Positions 15,314 to 24,167 of a stretch of DNA of 26,393 nt are shown here, piece after piece. The first letter of the stretch is position 1. The number at the start of each line of letters is the position of its first letter. The notes below the pieces were generated by a model. It was not told the origin of the DNA. It was given only the letters and a program-made list of their open reading frames with translations, and searched no databases. The position numbers and the translations under genes are program-made. The DNA lies in NCBI GenBank assembly GCA_002345425.1, contig DDWA01000012.1:1-26393 (forward strand), written 5' to 3'. This stretch comes from Caryophanales bacterium UBA2298. Lineage in GTDB: Bacteria > Bacillota_I > Bacilli_A > Izemoplasmatales > Hujiaoplasmataceae.

Positions 15314-17182
15314 ATGGGGAAAAGTGAATTTAGAACCAGTAGAAAATTACTAAAAAAATCGCGTATTGGATTTATGGTCATAGATGCTATCGGTATCGCT
15401 TTAGCTTATATGATAGCAATTTTTGCTTTATGGTTGATTAAAGTTCCTAATTTTGATTATATTAATGCAATAATAATTTTACCCTTTGTTATTGTTTTTA
15501 AACTTATAGTTTTTTATATTTTTAAAGTTTATCATTTAGTTTTGGTTAACGTAGGACTGGATGAAGTTGTTAAAATAACCTGGGTTGTTTCACTAACTAA
15601 TATTATAATCGTGATCGTAACTTTAGCGATTCCAGATTTTGTTTTTATCCATGAATTTTATTTTCTATTTACAACCTTAATGGAATTGGTATTCTTGATT
15701 TCACCAAGAATTGTTAAAAGATTACTCAACATGCTTTTATCAAGGAATTTATATTGTACTGGTAACAGAACTTTAATAGTTGGGGCAGGTGCTGGGGGTA
15801 AAATTGTTTTAAATGAAATAAGAAACAATCCAAACTTAGATAACAATATAGTCGGTTTTATCGATGACGATGAAGAAAAAATAGGCAATACTTTTTCTAG
15901 TTATCCAGTCTTTGGACCGATATCAGAAATTTCTAAAGTAATAGACCGAATGGATATTGAAGAAGTTATAATCGCTATCGTCAATATTGAGCCGACAAGG
16001 TTCCAACAAATCATTAATTATTTTATCGATCGCCCGGTTAAAATTAAAAGGTTACCATCATTCAAAGATTACAGCAAGGATACTAACGAACCGATTTTAG
16101 ATGTTAATGTTGAAGATTTATTAAGTCGTGACATAGTAGAATTAGATGACCAAGGAATAAACGAATTTATTCAAGGTAAAAAAGTTTTAGTTACAGGTGC
16201 TGGAGGGTCAATTGGTTCTGAACTAGTTAGACAAATTATAAGTTATAAACCAGAGTCGTTAATGTTAGTGGATATCTATGAAAACGGCGTTTACGATTTA
16301 ATTACCGAATTAAACATGGACTTTATTAAACGAATAGATAATAAGATTAAAATCAATGTGCAAATCGCCTCAGTATACAATTATTCAAGGATGAAAAGCA
16401 TTATTTCTTCTTACCTTCCTGATTATATTTTTCATGCTGCCGCATATAAACATGTTCCGTTGATGGAAGGTTCATCAATGGAAGCGGTAAGAACAAATAT
16501 TTTAGGAACTTATAACGTTTGTAAATTAGCTGATGAATTCAATGTTAATAAATTTGTTTTGGTATCTTCTGATAAAGCGGTAAGACCGACAAACGCCATG
16601 GGAGCTACCAAAAGATATGCCGAAATGCTGATACAGCATTTTGAAAAAATTAGTAAAACTAATTATTCAGCAGTAAGGTTTGGGAATGTTTTAGGCTCTA
16701 ATGGCTCAGTAGTTCCTTTGTTTAGAAAACAAATAGCTAACGGTGGACCTGTAACTGTTACTGATCAAAAAATAATAAGATATTTTATGACTATCCCAGA
16801 AGCAGTAAGTTTAATTTTGCAATCAGCTGTATTTGCTTCAGGAGGAGAAATATTTATCTTAGATATGGGTGAACCAGTTAAGATTATTGATTTAGCTGAA
16901 AAGATGATTATGTTATCGGGTTTTAAACCTTACATTGATATTCCAATAAAAATTACTGGATTAAGACCGGGAGAAAAGCTTTTTGAAGAATTATTAGTTG
17001 ATAAAGAAAGTAATACAAAGACTAAAAATAAAATGATTTACATAGAGAAATTAGATAATGGTAAGAATATTGAAGATGAAACAAATGAGTTATTAAATAG
17101 CTTTGAAGAATTAAATAATTTAGAAGTAAAGTTCTTACTAAAGAAATTCGTTACCACTTATACAGTTGATGAAAAACAATAA
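15314..17182 (+). CDS. Membrane UDP-GlcNAc 4,6-dehydratase-like protein (CapD/PglF type)
   Basis: Membrane-anchored nucleotide-sugar dehydratase, 622 aa, the size of CapD and PglF. Four N-terminal hydrophobic helices (within about 18-135) are followed by a first Rossmann-like domain (LIVGAGAGGK, near 150). A catalytic short-chain dehydrogenase domain follows, with the NAD motif TGAGGSIG (294-301), SSDK (418-421) and M429xxxK433 in NAMGATK. Met replacing the usual Tyr of YxxxK is the hallmark of PglF-type 4,6-dehydratases, which make the 4-keto-6-deoxy UDP-sugar used for bacillosamine, QuiNAc or FucNAc derivatives. I start at 15314 because AAGGAG is well spaced there; a TTG at 15257 lies in the promoter. 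It is monocistronic, with a terminator after it. Precise product is inferred. Confidence 0.9.
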   Translation: MGKSEFRTSRKLLKKSRIGFMVIDAIGIALAYMIAIFALWLIKVPNFDYINAIIILPFVIVFKLIVFYIFKVYHLVLVNVGLDEVVKITWVVSLTNIIIVIVTLAIPDFVFIHEFYFLFTTLMELVFLISPRIVKRLLNMLLSRNLYCTGNRTLIVGAGAGGKIVLNEIRNNPNLDNNIVGFIDDDEEKIGNTFSSYPVFGPISEISKVIDRMDIEEVIIAIVNIEPTRFQQIINYFIDRPVKIKRLPSFKDYSKDTNEPILDVNVEDLLSRDIVELDDQGINEFIQGKKVLVTGAGGSIGSELVRQIISYKPESLMLVDIYENGVYDLITELNMDFIKRIDNKIKINVQIASVYNYSRMKSIISSYLPDYIFHAAAYKHVPLMEGSSMEAVRTNILGTYNVCKLADEFNVNKFVLVSSDKAVRPTNAMGATKRYAEMLIQHFEKISKTNYSAVRFGNVLGSNGSVVPLFRKQIANGGPVTVTDQKIIRYFMTIPEAVSLILQSAVFASGGEIFILDMGEPVKIIDLAEKMIMLSGFKPYIDIPIKITGLRPGEKLFEELLVDKESNTKTKNKMIYIEKLDNGKNIEDETNELLNSFEELNNLEVKFLLKKFVTTYTVDEKQ

Positions 17183-17208
17183 CAAGGCATTCAAATTGCC
17201 TTGTTTTT
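17181..17208 (+). terminator. Intrinsic terminator of the dehydratase gene
   Basis: AACAAGGCA (17181-17189) pairs with TGCCTTGTT (17197-17205), followed by a run of T. Confidence 0.85.
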
Positions 17209-17244
17209 TTCTTGATGGTTAAACTATTATTTTTCTTGAATATT

Positions 17245-17253
17245 TGTTATAAT
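17245..17253 (+). promoter_or_regulatory. Extended -10 promoter for the rlmCD-like/fhs operon
   Basis: TGTTATAAT is an extended -10 with a consensus hexamer, 19 bases before the ATG at 17273; no good -35 was found, as expected for an extended -10 element. TAGGAG at 17260-17265 is the SD. Confidence 0.6.
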
Positions 17254-17272
17254 AACTAATAGGAGATTTGAT

Positions 17273-18631
17273 ATGAAATTAAATGTAGGCGATAAGTTAA
17301 AACTTGATATAAGAAAGCAAGGGATAAACGGAGAAGGTATAGGCTATTATCAAAAAGTAGCCGTTTTTGTCCCTGGAGCGATTCTTAAAGAAATAGTCAA
17401 TGTAGAAGTAGTAAACAGCTTCGATAATTACGCTATAGCCAAAATACTTGATATTGAACGTATATCTAATCGCCGTACAACACCTCCATGCAAGTATTAT
17501 GAAGATTGTGGAGGATGTCATCTTCAACACATCGATTATAAAGAACAGTTGAAGATTAAACAATCAATTATCAAACAATCCTTAAGAAGATATACCAATG
17601 TCGACATCAATAAAATCAATATTAATAAAACTATAGGTATGGACAATCCATTTTATTATCGAAATAAATCGCAAATGCCTTTCAGAAATACTAATTTTGG
17701 ATTAGCCTTAGGTTTCTTCAAACCGAATTCCAATCATTTTGTCTTTGTTGATGAGTGTATGGTTCATAGTGAAGAGATTAACAAGATTAATCGCCATGTA
17801 CTTAAATTAATGCGAAAATATCATCAAAAAGCTTTTGATTTACGCAATAAAGAAGGAATACTTTATTATTTGGTTGTAAGATATTTAGAAAAAACAGAAA
17901 GTGCAAGTGTCTTATTTATTGTTAAAAAGCCAGATAAAATCTTAGATACTATCGCCAAAGAATTAATCAGCGATGTAAAAACAATAAAATCTGTAAGTTT
18001 CAGTATCCACAATCCAAAAAGTAATCTTGTCATCAGCGATAAAATTCATATATTAGCTGGGGAAGATAAAATTGATGAAAAGTATGAAAAATATAATTTT
18101 AAGATTTCTCCTGATGCATTTCATCAGATGAACACTTTACAAATGGATAAAATGTATAAACTTATAATTGATTTAGCTAATATAGAAAAACAGATGACAA
18201 TATTTGATCTGTATTCAGGTATAGGCATTACATCAATATTATTAGCGGAACAAGCGAAGAGAGTTTATGCAATTGATTATTCTGAAAGTTCAATTGAAAA
18301 TGCTTGGATTAATGCAAAAATTAATGGTGTTAAAAATATTCAATTTATCCAAGATCATGTAGAAGGAGCTTTACCAAAACTTATTTCAAGAAATATTAAA
18401 CCAGACATATTAGTACTCGATCCACCGAGAAGTGGTATGAGTGATGCCGTAATTGATACGGTCCGTCAGGTTTTGCCAAAACAAATTATATATGTATCAT
18501 GTAATCCATCAACACTTGCAAAAAATATCAGTGATCTAACTGACAAATACCGAGTGGTAAGCATAAATCCAATTGATATGTTTCCGCAAACTGCAAGTGT
18601 TGAAAGCGTAACTTTACTGGAATTTAAATAA
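17273..18631 (+). CDS. 23S rRNA (uracil-C5)-methyltransferase, RumA/RlmD/RlmCD family
   Basis: SAM-dependent RNA m5U methyltransferase of 452 aa. An N-terminal TRAM domain (about 1-60) is followed by an iron-sulfur motif C73-x5-C79-x2-C82 (CKYYEDCGGC) with a fourth cysteine, C162. The methyltransferase core has the SAM loop FDLYSGIGITS, LDPPRSGM, and the catalytic C410 in YVSCNPSTLA, where the cysteine attacks uracil C6. Gram-positive relatives (RlmCD) methylate U747 and U1939 of 23S rRNA; which site is used here cannot be read from sequence. First gene of an operon with formate-THF ligase 15 bases downstream. All four Fe-S cysteines and the catalytic cysteine are present. Confidence 0.93.
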   Translation: MKLNVGDKLKLDIRKQGINGEGIGYYQKVAVFVPGAILKEIVNVEVVNSFDNYAIAKILDIERISNRRTTPPCKYYEDCGGCHLQHIDYKEQLKIKQSIIKQSLRRYTNVDINKININKTIGMDNPFYYRNKSQMPFRNTNFGLALGFFKPNSNHFVFVDECMVHSEEINKINRHVLKLMRKYHQKAFDLRNKEGILYYLVVRYLEKTESASVLFIVKKPDKILDTIAKELISDVKTIKSVSFSIHNPKSNLVISDKIHILAGEDKIDEKYEKYNFKISPDAFHQMNTLQMDKMYKLIIDLANIEKQMTIFDLYSGIGITSILLAEQAKRVYAIDYSESSIENAWINAKINGVKNIQFIQDHVEGALPKLISRNIKPDILVLDPPRSGMSDAVIDTVRQVLPKQIIYVSCNPSTLAKNISDLTDKYRVVSINPIDMFPQTASVESVTLLEFK

Positions 18632-18646
18632 GAGGAGGATATACAG

Positions 18647-20308
18647 ATGTTAACAGATTTAGAAATTGCTCAAAAGGCCAAAATGCAGAAAATTGATAGG
18701 ATTGCCGAAAAAGTCGGATTAAAAACTGACGATTTGGAGTTGTACGGAAATTATAAAGCTAAGGTTAGCTTTGAAGCTATTAATCGCTATAAAGATAACC
18801 CTAGAGGAAAGATAATTCTTGTGACTGCTATTACTCCTACAAAAGCTGGTGAAGGCAAATCAACAACTACGATTGGCTTAGGAGATTCAATCGCCAAACT
18901 AGGTTTTTCAACAATGATTGCTTTAAGAGAACCATCATTAGGACCTGTTATGGGAGTTAAAGGTGGAGCTGCTGGTGGCGGTTATGCTCAAGTAGTACCA
19001 ATGGAAGATATAAATCTTCATTTCACTGGTGATATTCACGCAATAACAGCCGCTAATAATTTAATTAGTGCAGTAATTGATAATCACTTATTCCACGGCA
19101 ATGAATTAGGTATCGATCCAGAAAAAGTTATCTGGAAAAGAGCTATGGATATGAACGACCGTTCTTTAAGAAGAATCCAAGTTGGATTATCAATGAAAAA
19201 AGAAACATCGAGATTTGATGCTTTTGATATAAGTGTTGCTTCTGAAGTGATGGCAGTTTTATGTTTATCAAAAGATATTGAAGATTTGAAAACAAGAATT
19301 TCCAGCATGGTAGTAGCTTATAACACTAAAGATGAACCAGTAACTGTCGGCGACTTAAAAGTGACTGGTGCAGTTGCTATGCTTTTAAAAGAAGCGATAA
19401 AACCAAATATTGTTCAAACCTTAGAGGGTACTCCGGCATTGATTCATGGTGGACCTTTTGCTAATATAGCCCATGGATGTAACTCGATCATTGCTACGGA
19501 TTTTGCATCTAGAGCTGCGGATTTCGTTGTTACTGAGGCAGGCTTTGGTGTAGATTTGGGTATGGAAAAATTTATGGATATTAAAATGCGAGCTATGGAT
19601 ACTATGCCTAGTGCAGTTGTTATAGTAGTTTCAATTAGAGCGCTTAAAATTCATGGCGGTGTCAGCGACAAAGAAATGAATGAAGAAAATGTTGAAGCTG
19701 TAAAAATTGGTATTGCCAATTTAGAGAAACATATTGAAAGCGTCCAAAACTATAAGGTTCCATATGTTATAGCATTAAACAAGTTCTACGCGGATACAGA
19801 CAAAGAAGTTGATGCTGTTATGGCTTGGGCTAAAAAGAATAATCATGAAATTTCTCTTTCTGAAGTATTTTCAAAAGGTAGTGAAGGCGGACTTGATTTA
19901 GCAAATAAAGTAGTCAAAAAAGCAGTTGAGATGAATAAAAATTTACCGCTTTATAAACTTGATTTGGGAATAAAAGATAAAATTGAGAAAATCGCTCAAA
20001 AAATCTATGGTGCAAAAGGTGTAAATTATACTGATAAAGCTGAAGAACAAATTGCTCGATTTAATGAATTGGGTTGGGATAAGTTATCTATCTGTATGGC
20101 TAAAACGCCTTTATCATTATCTGATGATGCAAATATAAAAGGAAGACCAAGTGATTTTGAAATAACAATAAGAGAATTTAAACCATCAATCGGTGCTGGA
20201 TTTATTGTTGCTTTAACTGGAGCTGTAATGACAATGCCTGGTTTACCAAAACATGGTGCTTATGAGAACATGGATTTAATCGATCAAAAAATAATTGGAT
20301 TATTTTAA
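18647..20308 (+). CDS. fhs: Formate-tetrahydrofolate ligase
   Basis: Cytoplasmic enzyme making 10-formyl-THF from formate, THF and ATP, feeding purine and formyl-Met synthesis or running in reverse. At 553 aa it is full length (family about 550-560). The diagnostic nucleotide loop TPTKAGEGKSTTTIGLGD lies at 63-80, followed by the conserved LREPSLGPVMGVKGGAAGGGYAQV-type stretch (about 98-118) and FTGDIHAI. No truncation is seen. A strong SD (AGAGGAGG) precedes the ATG. It lies between the rRNA methyltransferase and a small unknown gene with 15-17 base gaps, so all are probably cotranscribed. No folate partner gene (folD, glyA) is in the window. Confidence 0.97.
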   Translation: MLTDLEIAQKAKMQKIDRIAEKVGLKTDDLELYGNYKAKVSFEAINRYKDNPRGKIILVTAITPTKAGEGKSTTTIGLGDSIAKLGFSTMIALREPSLGPVMGVKGGAAGGGYAQVVPMEDINLHFTGDIHAITAANNLISAVIDNHLFHGNELGIDPEKVIWKRAMDMNDRSLRRIQVGLSMKKETSRFDAFDISVASEVMAVLCLSKDIEDLKTRISSMVVAYNTKDEPVTVGDLKVTGAVAMLLKEAIKPNIVQTLEGTPALIHGGPFANIAHGCNSIIATDFASRAADFVVTEAGFGVDLGMEKFMDIKMRAMDTMPSAVVIVVSIRALKIHGGVSDKEMNEENVEAVKIGIANLEKHIESVQNYKVPYVIALNKFYADTDKEVDAVMAWAKKNNHEISLSEVFSKGSEGGLDLANKVVKKAVEMNKNLPLYKLDLGIKDKIEKIAQKIYGAKGVNYTDKAEEQIARFNELGWDKLSICMAKTPLSLSDDANIKGRPSDFEITIREFKPSIGAGFIVALTGAVMTMPGLPKHGAYENMDLIDQKIIGLF

Positions 20309-20325
20309 TATTGGAGGATAACTAT

Positions 20326-20748
20326 ATGAAAAGTGTTCAAGGATTAAAAGAAAAATTAAAAAATCTTGGTTTAGAAATTGCCGAAAAAGCCAAAAGCGGT
20401 TATAAAACTGCTCGCGATTCAGTAGAACAAAATCTTCTTAATGATTCTTTGAGAAGAAGATTCAACCTCGAAAATCCATATAAGTTCATAATCATGGACA
20501 GTATGGAAAAAACCTCTTTCATCAACGAAATATTACCTAGACATGCTAAAAGATTCAATGAAGACGATATATTTATTTTTTATGGCAGTATTTCTGATAA
20601 TGACATAAAAGAAGGATATATCATTAAAGATTTAAGTGATGAAACATTATATAAAGTTAAAGAAATCACCATGGTCAAAGTAACTGTAACTTTTGAAAAT
20701 AATGATTATGAGGTTAACGGTACAGCTGTGTACGGTACAATACTATGA
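20326..20748 (+). CDS. Unknown 140-aa protein, coupled to an HD-domain gene
   Basis: I do not recognise this family. The 140-aa product begins with a basic amphipathic helix (about 1-45: KSVQGLKEKLKNLGL, AEKAKSGYKTARDSV), then a beta-rich region from about 50 (PYKFIIMDSMEK) with strands near 82-87 (IFIFYG), 93-105 and 110-140. It ends in NGTAVYGTIL and has no signal peptide, cysteine cluster or catalytic motif. The start is ATG 20326, since GGAGGA at 20312-20317 is well spaced for it while a TTG at 20311 overlaps that SD. It ends in ATGA, the only TGA stop in the window, overlapping the next start by 4 bases, so it is translationally coupled to the HD protein; a functional link is inferred. 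Confidence 0.75.
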   Translation: MKSVQGLKEKLKNLGLEIAEKAKSGYKTARDSVEQNLLNDSLRRRFNLENPYKFIIMDSMEKTSFINEILPRHAKRFNEDDIFIFYGSISDNDIKEGYIIKDLSDETLYKVKEITMVKVTVTFENNDYEVNGTAVYGTIL

Positions 20749-21323
20749 CCAAAAAACAAGAATTTATCGACTTGTATAAAAAATATATAAAACGAGAAGG
20801 TTCTGAAGAATTGCTAGATTTTTTATTGTCAAACAAAAGTGACTTTTTTGATGCCCCTTGTTCCACTCGATTTCATTTATCGCGTGATGGAGGGTTAGTA
20901 GAACACTCAATTAATGTATATGAATGTCTGAAAGCTTATTTAGAAAGACCACGAGTTAAGGAAATTTACGGTTTAGATTATAGTGATGAAAGTGTTGCTA
21001 TTGTGGCGCTTTTGCATGATTTATGCAAAATTAACGTTTATAAGAAAACCACGAGAAACGTCAAAGATGAAACAGGTAAATGGATTCAAGTTCCAAGTTA
21101 CGATTTTCAAGATGATTTGCCATATGGACATGGCGAAAAATCTGTTTACATAATCTCTGGTTTTATGAGATTAACAAGAGATGAAGCTTTTGCTATCAGA
21201 TATCATATGGGATTTTCGGATACAGAAAACACAAGAACTGTTGGGGAAGCTTTTAGTAAATTCCCACTTGCTTTCGCTTTATCGACAGCTGATATGGAAG
21301 CGACATATTTTATAGAGAAATAA
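20745..21323 (+). CDS. HD-domain phosphohydrolase (YhaM-like HD module)
   Basis: Cytoplasmic metal-dependent phosphohydrolase of 192 aa. The HD signature comprises H54 in GGLVEHS, H91/D92 in LLHDLCK, further candidate ligands H129 (YGHGEKS) and H154 (RYHMG), and D183 in STADMEA. The RFHLSRDGGLVEHS entry resembles the HD module of the exoribonuclease YhaM, but the N-terminal OB-fold that YhaM uses to bind RNA is absent, so this is an HD-only protein. Nucleotide or nucleic-acid phosphodiester hydrolysis is plausible; substrate is unknown. It overlaps the previous gene by 4 bases (ATGA) and is followed by a terminator-like hairpin, making it the last gene of the 17273-21323 operon. Confidence 0.85.
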   Translation: MTKKQEFIDLYKKYIKREGSEELLDFLLSNKSDFFDAPCSTRFHLSRDGGLVEHSINVYECLKAYLERPRVKEIYGLDYSDESVAIVALLHDLCKINVYKKTTRNVKDETGKWIQVPSYDFQDDLPYGHGEKSVYIISGFMRLTRDEAFAIRYHMGFSDTENTRTVGEAFSKFPLAFALSTADMEATYFIEK

Positions 21324-21326
21324 TTT

Positions 21327-21353
21327 AAAAGAACCTGTCGAAAGGTTCTTTTC
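21327..21353 (+). terminator. Intrinsic terminator-like hairpin after the HD gene
   Basis: AAAAGAACCT (21327-21336), loop GTCGAA, AGGTTCTTTT (21343-21352). The T tract is short, and the MATE start follows only 21 bases later with no intervening promoter. Confidence 0.7.
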
Positions 21354-21373
21354 TAAAATGATGAGGAAATTTT

Positions 21374-22774
21374 ATGAACAGGATATTTAACGTTACTGAA
21401 GGTCCAATATTAAAAAAGATGCTTATATTAGCATTTCCAATCTTACTTACAACCCTTTCGCAAATAGCTTACAATTTAACTGATATTTTTTGGATTGGTC
21501 GAGTAGATCAAATTGGTATGGTCGAAACTAGTGCGGTAGCAGCAATAGGAACTGCATCTTATATAACTTGGTTTGCTTTCGGATTTATTTTAATAGCCAA
21601 GATTGGAACTAGTGTAAAAGTATCTCACGCTGTCGGAAGAAAAGAACTTAAAAACGTTAATGTTTTCGCAACAAACGGCTTATTATTAGAAGCTTTTTTG
21701 GGAATCTTATTCTCGGCATCGATATTACTTTTTAAAGAAGAATTCTTAGCTATATTCAATATTAGCACTCCGCAAATTATTGAATATGCATTAATGTATA
21801 TTCCGATAATTGGTGGGTTTTTGTTTATTCAATTCATCGTCAACGGTTTTATAGCTGTTAATGAAGGATTAGGACAGACAAGAATCAATTTATCAATTTT
21901 GGCGATTGGCTTCCTTTTTAACATGATATTAGATCCTTTATTAATAATTGTCTTTAAACTGGGAATATCTGGAGCAGCAATCGCTACAGTAAGCGCCCAA
22001 GTTATTACTTTGATTATCTTCATTATAGTTTATAAAAAACACAATCCTAATTTAAGAGTTTTTAGATTAAAAAACTTTAATTTAGATGCAACCAAACAAA
22101 TTATGTCAGTAGGACTACCAGTAGGTATCCAATCGATGTTTTTTACAATCATTTCAATTTATATTGCCAGACAAGTATTTGTTTATGGGCCGAATGTAGT
22201 AGCTGCTCAAAGAATTGGCGTGCAAATTGAACAATTGACTTGGATGATTGCAAGTGGATTTCAAACAGCGATTACCGTTTTTGTCGGGCAAAATTTTGGT
22301 GCTAAAGAATATAAAAGAATTAAAAGAAGCATTTGGGATATTTCAGGCATATTAGTGCCTTATGCTTTAATTATATCTTTGTTATTGCTGTTAATTCCAG
22401 AGACTTTACTGAGAATCTTTATTGATGATGACATAACAGTTGGTTATGGTATTAGATACTTACAGATAATAAGTATAAGTCAGATATTTATGATAATTGA
22501 AAGTATCGGTGCTGGATTCTTTAATGGTATCGGCAAATCATATATTCCATCAGTAGTTGGTATTGTCGGTAATTCCTTGAGAGTAGTTTTGGTAATATTT
22601 TTAACAGCTCAATTTTTTGAAGAAGGTATTTGGTGGTCATTGAATATTTCAACTATTTTTAAAGCTGTATTTATGATTGGTTTTTTCATTTATATAATTA
22701 GACATATTGAAGATATTAAAAACAATAAATTGGTATTCAAGAAACCAAAAGATGACTTATTTCAAGAAATATAA
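21374..22774 (+). CDS. MATE-family multidrug/organic cation exporter
   Basis: Polytopic membrane exporter of 466 aa with about 12 hydrophobic helices in two homologous halves, the MATE layout. The start ILKKMLILAFPILLTTLSQIA and the following YNLTDIFWIGRVD are typical of the DinF/NorM superfamily, and the second half shows the matching GLPVGIQSMFFTII segment. Drug or metabolite export driven by Na+ or H+ is inferred from the family; substrate is unknown. GATGAGG (21360-21366) is the SD. The only nearby upstream signal is the hairpin 21327-21352, so transcription probably comes by read-through or from within the HD gene. The next gene is 42 bases downstream. Confidence 0.92.
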   Translation: MNRIFNVTEGPILKKMLILAFPILLTTLSQIAYNLTDIFWIGRVDQIGMVETSAVAAIGTASYITWFAFGFILIAKIGTSVKVSHAVGRKELKNVNVFATNGLLLEAFLGILFSASILLFKEEFLAIFNISTPQIIEYALMYIPIIGGFLFIQFIVNGFIAVNEGLGQTRINLSILAIGFLFNMILDPLLIIVFKLGISGAAIATVSAQVITLIIFIIVYKKHNPNLRVFRLKNFNLDATKQIMSVGLPVGIQSMFFTIISIYIARQVFVYGPNVVAAQRIGVQIEQLTWMIASGFQTAITVFVGQNFGAKEYKRIKRSIWDISGILVPYALIISLLLLLIPETLLRIFIDDDITVGYGIRYLQIISISQIFMIIESIGAGFFNGIGKSYIPSVVGIVGNSLRVVLVIFLTAQFFEEGIWWSLNISTIFKAVFMIGFFIYIIRHIEDIKNNKLVFKKPKDDLFQEI

Positions 22775-22816
22775 AGAAGAAATATTATTTTTTAACTAAA
22801 AATAGGAGATGGTTTT

Positions 22817-23722
22817 ATGTGGTATGCTATAATTATTAGCTTTGTAATTTTAATTTTTCTTTTTGCTTGCTTGCAAATTGCTTTTAGTATAGTTACGCCT
22901 AAAACAAGAACCTTAGAGGCCACTAAAAGACTAGAGATTGAAAAAGACAAAACTCTTTTTGAATTTTATGACTCTACATTAACAAAAGAAGATTATCTAA
23001 AATCTCGATACGGATATTCGTTAAAATTATATTACTTTCTAAATGCTGAATATAAGAAATATATTGTGATAGCTCATGGTCATACTTACACTCATCATGG
23101 ATGTATAAAGTACGCAAGGATGATGTATAAGTATGGATATAATGTAATAACCTATGATCAAAGGTACCACGGCGATAGCGGTGGTAAGAATACAAGTTTA
23201 GGATATTATGAAAAGAATGACCTTTATGATATCATAAGTAAAATAACTCAGGAGTTTGGAGAAGATATTTTTATTGGAACTTATGGTGAATCCATGGGAG
23301 CGGCTACCATTCTTTTAGAACAAGAATTAGATAGAAGAGTAAAATTTTGTATTAGTGATTGTGCTTTCTCGGATTTAAAATTACTGATCCAGGAACAAAT
23401 CAAGTCCTATCATTTACCAAAATTTATTTATGTTTTTGTCGATTTATTTGTTAAAGTAATTACAGGCATAAATCTAAAAGAAGTATCGCCAATCTCTAGT
23501 ATTAAAAATTCAACTATTCCCATCCTTTTCATTCATGGTGAGCAGGACAAATTCATAAAATATCATCATACAGTAGATATGTATGAGTCATATGGTGGTA
23601 AAAAGGCATTATTCATCGCAAAAAATCAAGCAACACATGCTTATTCCTATTTTAGCGACACGCTTGAATATGAAAACATAGTCCAGAAATTTATAGAGGA
23701 AAATATCGATGATAAAATATAG
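22817..23722 (+). CDS. Membrane-anchored alpha/beta hydrolase (S33-like)
   Basis: Serine hydrolase of 301 aa. An N-terminal hydrophobic helix (about 4-26) anchors the protein in the membrane, and the fold follows. The oxyanion-region AHGHTYTHHG lies at 86-95, and the nucleophile S159 is in GESMG. The acid D244 is in HGEQDKFI, and the catalytic H274 is in ATHAYSY, so the triad is complete. It resembles YqkD-type and serine aminopeptidase S33-type hydrolases; esterase or peptidase activity cannot be told apart. SD TAGGAGATGG precedes the ATG. It overlaps the O6-alkylguanine methyltransferase gene by 14 bases, so the two are cotranslated, probably in one unit with the MATE gene. Confidence 0.88.
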   Translation: MWYAIIISFVILIFLFACLQIAFSIVTPKTRTLEATKRLEIEKDKTLFEFYDSTLTKEDYLKSRYGYSLKLYYFLNAEYKKYIVIAHGHTYTHHGCIKYARMMYKYGYNVITYDQRYHGDSGGKNTSLGYYEKNDLYDIISKITQEFGEDIFIGTYGESMGAATILLEQELDRRVKFCISDCAFSDLKLLIQEQIKSYHLPKFIYVFVDLFVKVITGINLKEVSPISSIKNSTIPILFIHGEQDKFIKYHHTVDMYESYGGKKALFIAKNQATHAYSYFSDTLEYENIVQKFIEENIDDKI

Positions 23723-24167
23723 TTTTAAGTCTAAACTAGGGTTTATAACCCTGTTTTCAAAAAATGAGAAAATTATTAAGATCATTTTAAAATCCGAGGA
23801 AATATATAATGATCCTCCTAATGAAGCAATGCTTCTTGCGGAAAAAGAAATTTTGGATTATCTTGATAATAAAACTACGTCATTTTCTTTTCCAATTGAA
23901 CTAGAAGGGTCAGATTTCTTCAAAAAAGTGCTTTACAGTATGAAATATATCCCTTACGGAACAACTTATAGTTATTCAAAACTAGCTAAAAAATCTGGTT
24001 ATAGTCTCGCAGTTCGAGCTGTAGGTACGGTCTGTAAAAATAATCCGTTACCTTTGATAATTCCCTGCCATAGAGTTATCAAAAAGAATGGTTCTATTGG
24101 TAATTTCAATGGCGGAGTAGAATTAAAACAATATCTTCTTGACCTAGAAAAAAAGCCTTCCAATTAG
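23709..24167 (+). CDS. ogt: Methylated-DNA--protein-cysteine S-methyltransferase
   Basis: Suicide DNA-repair protein that moves alkyl groups from O6-alkylguanine to its own cysteine; 152 aa, the size of Ogt. The active site PCHRV has C120-H121-R122, followed by NGSIGNFNGGVELK with E138 of the hydrogen-bond network. The helix-turn-helix and arginine finger are in AVRAVGTVCKNNPLP (R103). The N-terminal domain is short, as in Ogt rather than Ada. The start at 23709 lies inside the hydrolase gene, with AGAGGA at 23695-23700 as SD. Its stop lies in a hairpin shared with the convergent repressor gene, whose stop is only 6 bases away. Activity is very likely. Confidence 0.94.
   Translation: MIKYSFKSKLGFITLFSKNEKIIKIILKSEEIYNDPPNEAMLLAEKEILDYLDNKTTSFSFPIELEGSDFFKKVLYSMKYIPYGTTYSYSKLAKKSGYSLAVRAVGTVCKNNPLPLIIPCHRVIKKNGSIGNFNGGVELKQYLLDLEKKPSN

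Noticed and set aside
20311..20325. TTG at 20311 as start of the small unknown gene
   Set aside because: It overlaps the SD GGAGGA that serves the ATG at 20326.
20746..20748. TGA read as Trp (genetic code 4), suggested by the Mollicute-like gene content and rarity of TGA
   Set aside because: All Trp residues seen are TGG and every gene is full length without internal TGA; reading through here would only add about 14 residues before a TAA.
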